From positions 37,828 to 101,827 of the forward strand of contig WNNJ02002367.1 of the NCBI GenBank assembly GCA_012934845.2: a DNA stretch of 64,000 nt, written 5' to 3'. Shown piece after piece: positions 21,971 through 31,789 of the stretch (positions are counted from its first letter, which is position 1; each line of letters starts with the position of its first letter). Source of the DNA: Pomphorhynchus laevis. Taxonomy: Eukaryota > Acanthocephala > Palaeacanthocephala > Echinorhynchida > Pomphorhynchidae. The translations under genes and the position numbers were made by a program. The notes below the pieces were generated by a model that searched no databases, was not told where the DNA came from, and saw only the letters and a program-made list of their open reading frames with translations.

Positions 21971-21993
21971 TTTCGACTTTTGGGTCTCATCAG
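21971..21993 (-). ncRNA. hammerhead-like core (copy 2)
   Basis: Minus strand CTGATGA-GACC-CAAA-AGTC-GAAA. One base of stem II differs from copy 1, giving a C-A mismatch at the loop-closing pair. Confidence 0.5.
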
Positions 21994-22204
21994 TTTGTTA
22001 CATTTACACCAGTAATAAAGGAGCTTGGTGTATGCGCTCGAAAAGAGTGCTTTTAAATGCAAATTGTTAGGTCCTGGTGAGTAAATTATTCGTGATGAAT
22101 ACTCTCACCAGTGTTGATTCCTATTACATGGATGTTTACTAGACGGACTTATTGAGTTGTCCTAGGGGTACCGCACTTGATTCCAGTTGTGTAGCAGCCC
22201 TCTA

Positions 22205-22227
22205 CTGATGAGACTCAAAAGTCGAAG
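22205..22227 (+). ncRNA. hammerhead-like core (copy 3, inverted)
   Basis: Plus strand CTGATGA-GACT-CAAA-AGTC-GAAG. The last base of the GAAA box is changed, so this copy is probably inactive, but its stem III is the best preserved (CAGCATA pairs with TATGCTG). Confidence 0.5.
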
Positions 22228-22290
22228 CAGCATAGACTTAGTTTATGCTGTTTGAGTCTTCCCGATTCCTTCAATCAGAATAGAAATTGA

Positions 22291-22975
22291 TATATTCTTG
22301 GTTCGCAAGATAAAATTAATGTTGATCATCAATATCGGTCGTTCTTATTGCAATTAACGCAAAGTACACAAGTGCATTCTATGATTTTTGCATGAAAATA
22401 AGAAGAGTATTCATACGGAAACTTTAAATTGTCGAAAAGTACGATCAACGCATTAAAAATTTGAATTCATCTAAAAATGGTTTGAAAATAATGTTGAGTA
22501 AGTTAATCTTGGATATTTATTTACATAATAAAAATCGATGTGAAATAATAAATATGATGTTGTTGGTACAAATAAAAAACTTACAAGGAAATTTACAAGG
22601 AAAACTTACAATTTTCCAGATTTTCCACTGCCTTTGCTCAGAGAAGGAAGAAAACAAATTTTTCTGATATCCGCGAAAAATATCACAATTGATAGTTTCT
22701 GATTAAAAACTTATTATAATTCAATGAAACGAACAGCTAATAAACGCCTCAATACTAAGACCAATAAATTCCCGGTCTTTATCAAAACCATCGGAAAAAC
22801 GATTAGACCTGGCACTTGATGAAAGCTATGTGATTATGAAGGTTAGATGCGACTTTGATAATTGTGGTGACTGGACCACAATATCGATATGTCTAATAAA
22901 TATCATCTTATGACCAACAAGAAATTTCTTTGTGGGTTCTGCATGGCATCATAATGCTCCTACTTAACTAGCTTA
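22291..22975. other. AT-rich spacer; right part may belong to the Ty3 fossil
   Basis: No recognisable gene in 22291-22730. From about 22740 the composition becomes less AT-rich and leads into the Ty3-like fossil. Confidence 0.4.
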
Positions 22976-23250
22976 CATGGAAAGGCTGATAGCGACAGCT
23001 ATCAGATTCGAGAAGTGCCAGATTTATCCTACATCCCTTCAGATCACCACGAAGTGTATTGATATGGAAAATTTTCATTCAACTAAAGAGCTATGATCGC
23101 GATGTACTCCATGCAGTAATTACAACAGTAGATCCTGACAAGCCACTCACAGTGGAAACAGATGCGTCTAATCACGCAACCGGAACAGTTATGTCACAAG
23201 ACAATCGCCCTGTTGCTTTCTTCTCAAAAACTCAATATCTTGGATTTTGT
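22740..23250 (+). mobile_element. Ty3/gypsy-like fossil (RNase H region)
   Basis: The sequence near 23130-23240 encodes a peptide of the Ty3/gypsy RNase H start (PLTVETDASNHATGTVMS). Broken, short and without recognisable LTRs; probably old. It abuts a LINE ORF1 remnant in the opposite orientation. Confidence 0.7.
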
Positions 23251-23253
23251 CGC

Positions 23254-24860
23254 CTATTTCCAATCTTTCCATCTTACTTCTTTAATTGTCCTCCACCAAG
23301 CTTTTGAGTATTTGGTAAGAAGTTGTAATGATTTAGTTTTATGTTCCAGCATTTTTGTGTGATATAAGTATTCGAGATTCTCCTTTTCTTTTTCCTTTCC
23401 AATTGTTTTAAGAAACAATTTGGTAATTTTATTTGATGTTTTGTTAGTGTTGCTCATTGTTTTGAAGAAGGGTTTACTAAGGTCATAGATTGCGTCTAAA
23501 ATCTCTTTCATCGTTCTGTTCTCATTCTTGCACTCTAGCAGGAAGATTGATAGTTGTGAATTAAATTTTTCAATTTCATTAGGATTTGGAAGGAAGCGTT
23601 GTTTGTAAATCATTTGTTCTTGCCATCCCCAGATGACCGCCTTATGTCCACAATCATGGATTCCTGAATCTAGGTTGTTGAGTCATTTTAACTCTATGTT
23701 CCTTGGACGAGAATTCTAGTTTTTCCAGTTTTTCTGTTAATTTAGCAATCGTATTTTTCAATTGCCCTATGATTTTGGTTTGATTCTTTTTGATGTTGCT
23801 TAAATTTTCGTAATTAGTCTCTTCTTGACTCGTGCGGTTTTTTACTTTATCGGGATCTATCTATGTTTTCTGATTCTTGACCGAAAATTTGTTCTTTATA
23901 CCGTTATTAGTGTCATGTGGCTGTGATGTTTGCGAATAAATGGCTTGGGCAAATGTTTTGTGCGGTTGCAGAGCTAAATTAAATCTGTTTATATATTCCA
24001 GAAATTTGGGACACTTATGGTCAAACGCCTTATGATTTTGATGACAGTATGTACAATATTTTTCGTATTTTGTTTCGCATTCTACTGATCTGTGATCTCC
24101 ACTACAGTGAACACACTTAGGTGTGACCTTCTTACACATAGAAGAGAAGTGGCCCCAGTCCTGGCATTAAAAGCACTGTGGGATTGTCCAACCATTTCAT
24201 GCGTCTTCAAATTCATAGATAAATATTTCTTGTCATCCTAAACAAAACCTATTTTTCCTTGATAGTTCAAAACTTTAAAGGGATCCCTCAATTATGTACG
24301 CTACATCACTGTTAGGTCTTTTCTACATTTTTTTATAATTCTAATTTTTTCCGAGCAAAAATCTACAATTTCCTGATCTACAACATAATTTGGAATATTT
24401 TTAATTATTCTTTTTAAATAATTCCTTTCACCAACATACATGTCGGTGATGTTCATTCCATCAACGTTGTTCATTTCCATCATATATTTTTCCTTAGTTT
24501 TAATCTCACTAAACATTATCTTTGTATTATATCCGTTGTTTCTTATATATTTGAATTGAATTTCATTTTTTGTCTCATTCTCCAATCTTGGTGGGTTATT
24601 TTTCCATGCTAGAATGATGGCCTTATCGTTAGAATATTTTAGTAATATTAAATATTTTTTCTTGATTGGATGCAGATAATTATTTTGTGCGTTTGAGTTA
24701 GATACATTATTTTTAACATTAATTCTACTCACCGGGTTGTTTGCTTCTGAGTTGTCCTTTCGTTTAGGATCTAGTCTTCGTCTGTATCCATATCCATCTT
24801 TATTTTTTTTTGTTTTTCTTATTTCTTTTTTGTTTTTGTTGTCGGTGCAATCCAATACTG
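23254..24860 (-). pseudogene. LINE ORF1 (RRM-like plus three CCHC zinc knuckles), broken
   Basis: Minus strand. The N-terminal frame (24855-24301) starts with a basic, Asn-rich region, then KKKYLILLKYSNDKAIILAW and a region ending in YVVDQEIVDFC, like the RRM-type part of Jockey/I-type ORF1. A frame change leads to three zinc knuckles near 24170-24030: CF*CQDWGHFSSMC (one stop inside), CVHCSGDHRSVEC and CTYCHQNHKAFDHKC. A Lys/Glu-rich tail (23613-23254) follows. ORF1 binds the LINE RNA. ORF2 would be expected further left but is replaced by the Ty3 fossil. Confidence 0.78.
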
Positions 24861-25020
24861 ATTATAAACTGCGTTTTGCTGTAATTCTGAAATAAGCTCG
24901 ATACTCTCTCTTATTTACGAAATAGTACACAAGAATTGAAAACTAGTTTTACATAAGAAAATGTTTTAATTGTTTTGAATTGTAACATACACGAGAGTAA
25001 AAAAGCTTAAATACATTTAA

Positions 25021-25860
25021 AAATACCGAAGGACAAGCCTGTCATTTACATAAAGTGCTGTTCGTGCAACGGACCTAACGGGAAATGCAAGGGATGCAAA
25101 TACGCCCGAAATCACAAAAGATGCATATATTGTGCGGCACTCCAATTCGGAAATCGTACCTCAAGCGATTTTACTCTTGAGAACCTTAGCGCGGAAAAAA
25201 CATCTCGCCCCCTGCAGATCCAATTATAATTTAATCTCAATGCACAATTCTTACGGCTTATCCCTCGAACTCAAGTGGGCAGTACTGAATAACGCAGTAT
25301 TCAAAGACGCTATTGCTAGATACGGGTAGCTCATCAGTGACGTTCCCAAGAATTGATCATGTGGTCAACCCAATTCCATATATCACGCTCTGTCGTGTAA
25401 ACACGATTAATTCCCGTCTTCCAGACATAATTGTGTACGTGACTATATTGCAAAAGCTATAACAAAAGTATCATCCGGCGTTCAGCTCGAGACATCACTT
25501 AAACCACTCAATCCAAATGTCTCATTTCAAGCATCGAGTGCAACCACAGACAGGTATGCTCACCTCGACATGAGGCGAGCATACATTCATAGGCTTCTTT
25601 TCACGAAGAAGATAGGCTTCGTGAAATTATACACTCAATTTTCATGCCATTCATTTTATCATGCTTGTCTGGAATTGGTGTCGATGCTAACCGTTGTCTC
25701 CAAAGTATTGATGTAAGCTAGCTCAGAAAAACTACAGCTCATACACTGCCGAAATTACGAGGCTGCGAAAAACAATTGGGTGCATTATCATGCGTGACGT
25801 ATCCATGAGCTTCAGATCACCTCGCACCTCATTGCTGCAACCAGTTTTGGCGTCAAGATC
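25021..25860 (+). mobile_element. retroelement RT-family fossil, copy 1
   Basis: A Cys-rich block at about 25050-25140 (CSCNGPNGKCKGCKYARNHK) is followed by a C-terminal region with CSCGQPNSIYHALSC near 25340. This Cys-rich N-terminus and CxCG-x-HALSC pairing occurs in a retroelement family widespread in marine invertebrates. I cannot place its class. Broken with several interruptions, old. Related copies are at 26.44-27.69 and 41.1-41.49 kb. Confidence 0.55.
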
Positions 25861-26439
25861 ATGATCTTTTTGACTTGAAATCGGACAAAGTATTTTTCTT
25901 TCGTTAACAAAAAAAATATTATTTCACAGAAAAAAGTTAAATAAAAGTTAATTAATATAATCACAATAATATACACAATAATAACATACAAAACAGCCTG
26001 AAAAGAAACACGAAAAAGAAACTTACGCGGCGAAGTCATCCCAGGATATAAGGGCTCTGACCACACGAAAAAAATACACGGCGAAATCAGAGTAATAATA
26101 ATACAAATTTATTTAACGTGGCAAAAGCGTACAAGCTGCACGCTTACAAGTATAAATACATCACTTGTATTTATAAATACAAGTATTATAAATACTTGTA
26201 AAATACAGGTATGAAAAATTTCATACCTGAAATTCGCGAAAATATATCATAGAATAAATAGCATAGAGTGTTTGTAAAAACGATTCGAAATAGAAAAATA
26301 CGACGGGCGATGAAATTACTATAAACGGGTATTTCTCAATCAGGTTTACATAGACTATGCGACATGATTGCGTATGACAGCGTGAGGCAAGTACCCTAAC
26401 ACTTACATCCGAATGCAGAGGCTGTAGAAGCGGAATGTA
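25861..26439. other. AT-rich insert between two RT-family fossils
   Basis: AT-rich DNA with nested short inverted repeats of ACAAGTATTTATAA type (26140-26230). No gene recognised. Confidence 0.45.
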
Positions 26440-27690
26440 TTCTTAAATCAAAATTACTCGAATGTAAATATCATCACACTATCTTATTTTCAATAGACAA
26501 TGATGGCATTTTCGAAGTGCCGCAAATAGAACCATAATTTTAACCTCAAATCTCTCGGTATTTCTAACGCTTTGGTCGGCATTGCGATCTGTGGCCATAT
26601 ATGGCCATGTATGCTGGCCACGAAACATGGAGAAATAGGTATTTCAAACCTCATTGAAGAATCTGAGATGTAGTATCAGCATTCGATACGGATATGTATG
26701 CCCCTAATTATGGGAATGTCGGGAACATGTTTTAGGCAATGCTCAGAAATGTGCCGTTGCTGAGATAAAACAGGAAATAAATTTCGCATCTCGTCTAAAA
26801 TATGAGAGGATACTGACAAGTTTGGACGCTGAGAAGAAGCAAGTCGTGATATATGCTTCAAAACGTTGGACGTTATCTTAGTGTAACAGTCAACCGATAT
26901 ACGACAAACATACACAACTGACCACCCAAGAATTTCAAGATGACATGTGTGCTAGATACAATCTTCCACTTAGAAATGCAACACAAATATGTACGTACGG
27001 ATCACGATCTACAGTTAATCATGCAATGTCATGTCGAAACGAAGGTGTCACAATTATCAGGCACAACATTGTTCAAGGTATTTTAGCCAACGAACTCGCC
27101 AAAGTGTTTTGTGATGTTTGTGCAGAACCGATATTACAACCTGTACCCATAAACCACGTATATTAACGTGGTTTATGGGTACATGAAACCACGTATATTA
27201 ACGTATATTAACAACATATACTGACATTTAGGCAAGATCATATATTGTTTGCCGGGGTTTATTAGGCGGGAGAATGGCGCGGTCATTTTTAGACATTTGT
27301 AAATACAACACACTGGCACTTTCATATTCCAACAGAACACCCCGAGAATGCAATGTCTACCACGAACAACGGAAAATTGCAAAATACGCTGAACGTATTA
27401 ACGAAATCGAACGATCCGCTTTTTCTGATGGTCTTCTCCACCACCGGTGTAATGACACCAGAAGCTGATCAGGTAATGCGCTGGACGTCCACAAAAATTG
27501 CTGAGAGAAGAACACTGCCATACAGTGATTGCATAAGAGCATTGCGAACACATATATCACTTACACTAGCAAAACGTGTATCGATGTGCGTGAAATCTAC
27601 AAGGATGAGAACACAATATCAAATGGCAAATGGTCGCACCGGAAACAATCCAGGAACGATTGTTTGCAATGACTTCGATTAACTATTATT
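26440..27690 (+). mobile_element. retroelement RT-family fossil, copy 2
   Basis: Contains FQDDMCARYNLPLRN, then GSRSTVNHAMSCRNEGVTII with RHN, then KVFCDVCAEPILQPVP, and later RKIAKYAERINEIERSAF. These are characteristic C-terminal blocks of the same family as the fossil at 25.0 kb. It is broken in several places. A perfect 40-bp palindrome (27143-27182) sits in its middle. Probably an old copy. Confidence 0.65.
27143..27182. repeat. perfect 17-bp inverted repeat with 6-nt spacer
   Basis: GTACCCATAAACCACGT, ATATTA, then the exact complement. Part of it (AAACCACGTATATTAACGT) is repeated directly at 27186, so a template-switch origin is likely. Confidence 0.88.
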
Positions 27691-27906
27691 AAACATTTCA
27701 AATCGAAAGGCCCATAAGCGGGAACCTTAATTGTATATGTTGTAGAACTTACGATATTATTATTAAATAGGAAAAATAAAATTATTTCACACAAGTTATT
27801 ACCCGCAAATAGCTATTTTAACTGTTCACAGAAAAAAAATCAATTCACAGAAAAGAAAAAATCAATGACTAAAATAACTTGAAGCGACTACACCAGTATT
27901 TAGTAA

Positions 27907-28777
27907 CTAATTTCGAATCTTTTGCTTGAAGCTGCAGTAGCTGGATGAACATGCAATTTCTTTAGATAGCACATTCCATACATTTAAAGACCGATGTGAA
28001 AGTCGCACCACGCTTTGGATTTTGCCATGTGGTAATTTATATAGTGACAGAGGATGACCTCTACGAGCTGACGAACTAATTTTCACATAGTGAGAAGGTA
28101 ATCTCTCTGCGGAATGAACCATCTGTCACGTCGCAATGAGGTATAGGTAAATCAACCTTTGACGTACTGAAAGCAGCTGTAAGAAAGCTAAGTGGTCAAC
28201 GTATGAACACGCAGATTGAAAACACAATCTAGAGCCTTTTCGAAGAAATGACCCAAGCTTCGTGATTTCTGCCATAGTAGATGAAAATGATGGCTGGATA
28301 CAATATTCAATGTGTGGGCGAACCAACGTGCAATATAGTTGGTTAAAACTTGATGGGTGCAGCTTTTCAAACGTATTTTTCATGCAATAAATAGCTTTCA
28401 TTACTTTACCGAGAATAAAGTCAGTGTTTGAACGAGTACTCAATGTCCTGTGCAAAATCACACCCAAATCCCTACACTCAGATACAACTTTGAGTGTATG
28501 AACCCCTAATCGAAATTCACGATCATGTTTACTTTTTCCTAGCTTTATATGGACACATTTATCAAAGTTCAGTATCATACCCTTAGCTGCACTCCGTTTG
28601 TGTATTCGATCAAGGTCGTCCTGTACGGACCGACCATACGTATCATTAATATTAACAGACCAGAGTTTGAGGTCATCCGCAAAAGCAAGCAAGGGTTCTG
28701 GATTCTTAACAGCTAGTTATTAAGGTAAACAATAAAGAAGAGAGGACCGAGTACAGTACCCTGCAGAAATCCACAAT
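27907..28777 (-). pseudogene. CR1-like LINE RT, second half and C-terminus
   Basis: Minus strand. The frame at 28937-28713 reads LNCGFLQGTVLGPLFFIVYL (RT motif B). The frame at 28692-28126 starts with MLAFADDLKLWS (motif C, FADD, at 28672-28683), then NFDKCVHIKLGKSKH, SECRDLGVILHRTLS and LVRPHIEYCIQP, the conserved post-catalytic blocks of CR1/Jockey-group RTs. A final frame (28122-27907) has LSHRSLNVWNVLSKEIACSS, the usual C-terminus. Three frame changes make it inactive. It is continuous with the first unit of the tandem array to its right. Confidence 0.82.
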
Positions 28778-30925
28778 TTAGACGTTTGGGAGATAATAAA
28801 TGGCTTCCAGCTCTAATTCTAAAACATATATTTCGGAGGAAATCACCACTTACACAGCAACGAAAAAACTCCATAATGAGACAGCAAGCTAAGCAAACTT
28901 TCATGCGGAACTCGATCGAAGGATCTCGAAAAGTCAATAAAAATTACATCCATTGAATTGCCAAAGCTAAGTGTCTCAGTCCACATTTCGCGAGACAGAC
29001 ATGATCTACCGTGACATAATCCGTTCTGAGAAGACACTATGACTCCATGCGTGTTTAAGTCGCTCCAGATTCTACGAGCGACTAATCTTTCAAGAACTTT
29101 GCACATCGAACTCGCCAAGCTTATTGGTCTATAATCACTACAAGTCGCAATGGTTTTTTGGGAACAGGAACAATAATCGCAGATTTCCACAAGTCGGGCA
29201 CACATCCAGTAGTACGACTATTCTGAAATATATCGACAAGAAAAGGAACCAAGTAGTTTGATAAGGTCCTGAGTAGAAATTTAGATATATCATCAGGACC
29301 GGAAGCACTGTACGGATTGATATGAGCAAGATTAACTTTGACATTGACATTAACTTAGACGTTTGGGAGATAATAAATGGCTTCCAGCTCTAATTCTAAA
29401 ACATCTATTTCGGAGGAAATCACCACTTACACAGCAACGAAAAAACTCCATAATGAGACAGCAAGCTAAGCAAACTTTCATGCGGAACTCGATCGAAGGA
29501 TCTCGAAAAGTCAATAAAAATTACATCCATTGAATTGCCAAAGCTAAGTGTATCAGCCCACATTTCGCGAGACAGACATGATCTACCGTGACATAATCCG
29601 TTCTGAGAAGACACTATGACTCCATGAGTGTTTAAGTCATTCCAGATTCTACGAGCGACTAATCTTTCAAGAACTTTGCCCATCGAACTCGCCAAGCTTA
29701 TTGGTCAATAATCACTACAAGTCGCAATGGTTTTTGGGAACAGGAACAATAATCGCAAATTTCCACAAGTCGGGCACAAGTCCAGTAGTACGACTATTCT
29801 TAAATATATCGACAAGAAAAGGAACCAAGTAGTTTGATAAGGTCTTAAGTAGAAATTGAGATATATCATCAGGACCAGAAGCACTGCACGGATTGATATG
29901 AGCAAGATTAACTTTGACATTGACATTAACTTAGACGTTTGGGAGATAATAAATGGCTTCCAGCTCTAATTCTAAAACATCTATTTCGGAGGAAATCACC
30001 ACTTACACAGCAACGAAAATCTCCATAATGAGACAGCAAGCTAAGCAATCTTTCGTGCGGAACTCGATCGAAGGATCTCGAAAAGTCAATAAAAATTACA
30101 TCCATTGAATTGCCAAAGCTATGTGCCTCAGCCCACATTTCGCGAGACAGACATGATCTACCGTGACATAATCCGTTCTGAGAAGACACTATGACTCCAT
30201 GAGTGTTTAAGTCGCTCCAGATTCCACGAGCGACTAATCTTTCAAGAACTTTGCACATCGAACTCGCCAAGCTTATTAATCTATAATCACTACAAGTCGC
30301 AATGGTTTTTTGGGAACAGGAACAATAATCGCAGATTTCCACAAGTCGGGCACACATCCAGTAGTACGACTATTCTGAAATATATCGACAAGAAAAGGAA
30401 CCAAGTAGTTTGATAAGATCTTGAGTAGAAATTGAGATATATCATCATGACCGGAAGCACTGTACGGATTGATATGAGCAAGATTAACTTTGACATTGAC
30501 ATTAACTTAGACGTTTGGGAGATAATAAATGGCTTCCAGCTCTAATTCTAAAACATCTATTTCGGAGGAAATCACCACTTACACAGCAACGAAAAAACTC
30601 CATAATGAGACAGCAAGCTAAGCAAACTTTCATGCGGAACTCGATCGAAGGATCTCGAAAAGTCAATAAAAATTACATCCATTGAATTGCCAAAGCTAAG
30701 TGTCTCAGCCCACATTTCGCGAGCAGTTAGTAAATTAGACAGACATGATCTACCGTGACGGAATCCGTGCTGAGAAGACGTTATAACTCCATGAGTGTTT
30801 AAGTGACTCCAGGTTCTACGAGACTAATCTTTCAAGAACTTTGCACATCGAACTCGTCAGACATATTGGTCTATAATCACTGCAAGAAGTCGCAATGGTT
30901 TTTGGAACATGAACAATAATCTCAG
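28778..30925 (-). repeat. 576-bp tandem array of a LINE RT segment, about 3.7 copies
   Basis: TTAGACGTTTGGGAGATAAT starts at 28778, 29355, 29931 and 30507, a period of 577, 576 and 576 bp. Each unit ends with TTTGACATTGACATTAAC and encodes, on the minus strand, the RT fingers and palm: INPYSASGPDD, SAIIVPVPKK, CSDYRPISLASSMCKVLERL, IFIDFSRSFDRVPHESLL. Units 1-3 differ at only a few percent of positions. Unit 4 is partial and the most diverged, for example with an insert near 30720. The amplification looks recent. Confidence 0.9.
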
Positions 30926-31280
30926 ATTTCAAGGATTTCGTCCTATTCGATCATTTTCATGTCATATTATATCTTCTTTCTACACTCTTATTTCTCTGCA
31001 TTACCTTTTATCCGTCAACAGTGGATACGTCTCGATCTCCAACGTCCAAACTATATGTATAATCTCTTTGATTATGAACTCTATTCTATACTCCACAATA
31101 CCCTTTCTTGTCAACTCTTTACTTACTGTTGAACGTACTAGGCACCATATTTTGACTCTGACTGCATTTGTTCGAAGTGCCTTCTACGTCATTCTTCTAG
31201 AACATACATTTATTTCCTCAAGGGTTCTCCAACGTCTTGTATCATTTCTTCAACAATTTAAAGAAATAATTCTAATTTAA
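30926..31280 (+). pseudogene. LINE endonuclease-region fragment
   Basis: Nucleotide similarity to the reverse complement of 15990-16300 (shared TTTCTCTGCAT, TCCGTCAACAGTG-like and TATGTATAATCTCTTTGATT). No intact domain motif is visible in a single frame. It is joined directly to the truncated end of the 576-bp array. Confidence 0.55.
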
Positions 31281-31789
31281 AGATCTGATTCTGATCAATT
31301 ACAATTTTGCCTTGATCACGATGGTTAAAATACCAAAATTTCTTTTATGCAAGATGGTGATGTAGTGTGACTATGTGATATTTGGTCATGACCATGACGT
31401 CATGTGATTTTATTATTTATTTAAACTCAAGGCTTATAATTAAATAGGTTAAAAATTTTAATGATTGAATTATTATGCCTGAATTTGTTACATAATGTTA
31501 ATCACATTGCATGGTTTGTTAAGTTAAAATACTAGTATTTTCAAAGAATTTAATTTTAATATATTTTGTGGGTTGCTTGTTATTTCTATAAATATGAAAA
31601 TAGTTGAATAAATATGGCAAATTTTAAATGTCAAAATTGGTTATTTTAAACAAAATGTATTTAACAATAATAGGTTTTCTTAATAAAAATACAAGATGAA
31701 AATAAGTTACATAATTTAAGTCAGTCTATATATTCATGCCAATTATGTCTCTTCTTTCTTTCAGTCTTCACTATAAATCTACGGCCTCA
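31281..31789. other. AT-rich spacer
   Basis: No gene or strong repeat seen; long runs of A/T with a few TCATG-type motifs. Confidence 0.5.

Larger units (their letters stand above)
21597..22290. mobile_element. PLE pseudo-LTR cluster, tandem plus inverted
   Basis: The unit 21597-21890 (reading TTTCAATTCTGATTGAAGAA, then the ribozyme-like core, then CCTAGACAGCTCAATAAGTC, then CACCAGAACCTACCAAGTA) is followed by a second direct copy of its first 110 bp (21891-21995) and then by an inverted copy (22010-22290). Three hammerhead-like cores result, two minus and one plus. Pseudo-LTRs in direct and inverted arrangement are characteristic of PLEs. Confidence 0.72.

Noticed and set aside
24301-24855. 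Novel host RNA-binding protein
   Set aside because: Followed on the same strand by three CCHC knuckles with a stop inside, the usual LINE ORF1 layout, and flanked by TE debris.
28778-30925. Tandem exons of a host gene (unit length 576 = 3 x 192)
   Set aside because: Units encode LINE RT motifs, one unit is 577 bp, the RT frame meets a stop at the unit junction and frames shift inside units.
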